Positions 63,030 to 64,000 of a stretch of DNA of 64,000 nt are shown piece after piece. The stretch's first letter is position 1, and every line of letters starts with the position of its first letter. The notes under the pieces were generated by a model. The model made no database searches. It had not been told where the DNA came from and saw nothing but the letters and a program-made list of their open reading frames with translations. Source of the DNA: Caldifarciminota bacterium (GTDB lineage: Bacteria; Hydrothermota; Tepidihabitantia; SM23-42); assembly GCA_027026255.1 (NCBI GenBank), contig JALVOT010000014.1, positions 211,986 to 275,985 on the forward strand, read 5' to 3'. A program made the translations under genes and the position numbers.

Positions 63030-63974
63030 TTATTTTATTTGGCTATTAAACCATTTAAGTGTATTTCTTATTCCATCTTCAAGTGAATATTTAGGGAAGA
63101 AACCAATTTTCTTTAAATTATTTATGCAAACAACCCATTGCTGTGCATCGCCAGGTCGGAGATTTTTAGTATATGATAAAACAGGATATTTAGCCATAAC
63201 TCGCGCTACTATCGTGGCAATTTCCTTTGTGGAATAACTATTACCCGTGGCAACATTATATACGTTACCATTAAAATTACTATTTTGTAGAACCTTTAAT
63301 ATAGCACGGACAACATCTTTCACATATATCATATCTCTTTTTTGTGTTCCATCACCGATTATTGTTAATTTATGTGGATTTTTCGATAACTTAGTAATAA
63401 AATCGTAGATTATCTGTTTCTTTTGACGGGGGCCATACACTGAAAAGAAACGTAACGATACAGTTTTAAGACCATAAATTTTATGAAAAACATAAGTATA
63501 AAGTTCAGAGGTTAATTTAGCAACACCATAAGGTGATATTGGAACTGTTGGGTCGTCTTCACATATGGGTAATTTTTTAGGATTTCCGTAAACTGCCGCA
63601 GAAGATGCATAAATAAAACGGCAGTTTGACCTCACTTTTCTAAGTGTATCAAGTAAAACCAATGTTGCATATGCAGTATTTTTAAAATTAGAAGAAGGAT
63701 TACGAACTGAAGGCGGAACATAAGCAGGCCCCGCAAGATGCAAAATTGCATCATACTTCTCCGTTTTAATCATTCGTCGAAAGTCACGTGATAAAATGTT
63801 AGATTTTACTAGTCTAATTTTACTAACTATACTCCTTAAATTAAATAATGAACCGGTCGATAAATCATCGACTATTGTAACATCAACATTATGATCTACC
63901 AATGCTTCGCTAAGATGGCTTCCAATAAAGCCGGCACCGCCAGTTATTAGTACTTTTTTTCGGCTGAGACGCAC
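63030..63974 (-). CDS. NAD-dependent epimerase/dehydratase, UDP-sugar 4-epimerase type
   Basis: This 314-residue extended SDR has the NAD site KVLITGGAGFIGSHLSEALV, the catalytic Ser-Ser in YASSAAVYG, YGVAKLTSE with Tyr-x-x-x-Lys, and LRFFSVYGPRQ. It resembles UDP-glucose/GlcNAc 4-epimerases and UDP-glucuronate relatives; the exact sugar is not clear. It is the first gene visible in the cluster, but the cluster probably continues past the window edge; the 26 bases after its ATG show no other gene. Confidence 0.88.
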   Translation of the reverse strand: MRLSRKKVLITGGAGFIGSHLSEALVDHNVDVTIVDDLSTGSLFNLRSIVSKIRLVKSNILSRDFRRMIKTEKYDAILHLAGPAYVPPSVRNPSSNFKNTAYATLVLLDTLRKVRSNCRFIYASSAAVYGNPKKLPICEDDPTVPISPYGVAKLTSELYTYVFHKIYGLKTVSLRFFSVYGPRQKKQIIYDFITKLSKNPHKLTIIGDGTQKRDMIYVKDVVRAILKVLQNSNFNGNVYNVATGNSYSTKEIATIVARVMAKYPVLSYTKNLRPGDAQQWVVCINNLKKIGFFPKYSLEDGIRNTLKWFNSQIK

Positions 63975-64000
63975 CGTTTTATTGCTCCATTTACCAACCT

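Noticed and set aside
1-64000. CRISPR arrays, rRNA, tRNA and prophage genes
   Set aside because: I looked for regular spaced repeats, tRNA T-loops and phage structural genes and found none that hold up.

Overview
The window reads as chromosomal DNA of an anaerobic, two-membraned bacterium. BamA, LolA, a Skp-like chaperone and predicted outer-membrane proteins show an outer membrane. Superoxide reductase, desulforedoxin, rubrerythrin, ferritins, a flavodiiron protein and a ferredoxin-dependent 2-oxoacid oxidoreductase show an anaerobic metabolism that handles brief oxygen exposure. One secreted protein ends in a type IX-like C-terminal domain. Together this suggests an uncultured lineage such as candidate phylum WOR-3 (Stahlbacteria) or an FCB relative; that placement is inference, since no rRNA is present.

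Layout. 1-4074 (+): end of rsfS, argS, a PtsN-like protein, a zinc-ribbon protein and a GT39-type membrane glycosyltransferase. 4217-8164 (-): an ABC-class ATPase, a macrodomain protein and glnS, divergent from a methyltransferase at 8274-8909 (+); both promoters look leaderless. 9026-19011 (-): Spy-like protein, rubredoxin, secreted lamin-tail protein, a cheW-mcp-cheW operon without cheA, a possibly frameshifted small gene, TPR protein, predicted outer-membrane protein, rimO, thioesterase and lolA. 19245-32500 (+): alpha-2-macroglobulin with PBP1C, then clpC, bamA and a Skp fusion.

32791-54166 (+) is a long island for oxygen and ROS defence, iron storage, Fe-S assembly and metals. A Fur/PerR-type regulator leads it. 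It then holds Nfu, a DUF438-hemerythrin-PAS protein, the Hrb/FprA electron chain, KorDABC, four ferritin-like genes, TusA, DsrE, an IscS-like protein, an IscU fusion, another ferritin-like protein, CopA, YHS and Hsp20 proteins, pncA/pncB, desulforedoxin, superoxide reductase, rubrerythrin, VOC, nitroreductase, a DUF255 protein and a protein disulfide oxidoreductase.

The most interesting part is 41392-43916. The IscS homologue lacks the PLP lysine (His-Lys replaced by Asn199-Asp200) and also appears to lack the usual Gln and substrate-binding Arg, yet keeps the catalytic-loop Cys323. Its IscU partner is fused to what looks like the NAD(P)-binding half of a thioredoxin reductase. TusA and DsrE lie immediately upstream. 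This may be an Fe-S assembly module whose sulfur does not come from cysteine desulfuration.

54169-55030 holds a REP-associated tyrosine transposase between two matching doublets of one 19-bp palindrome. From 55018 to the edge lies an AT-rich surface-polysaccharide cluster on the minus strand, with a 750-base gene-poor stretch that may be a decayed membrane-protein gene.
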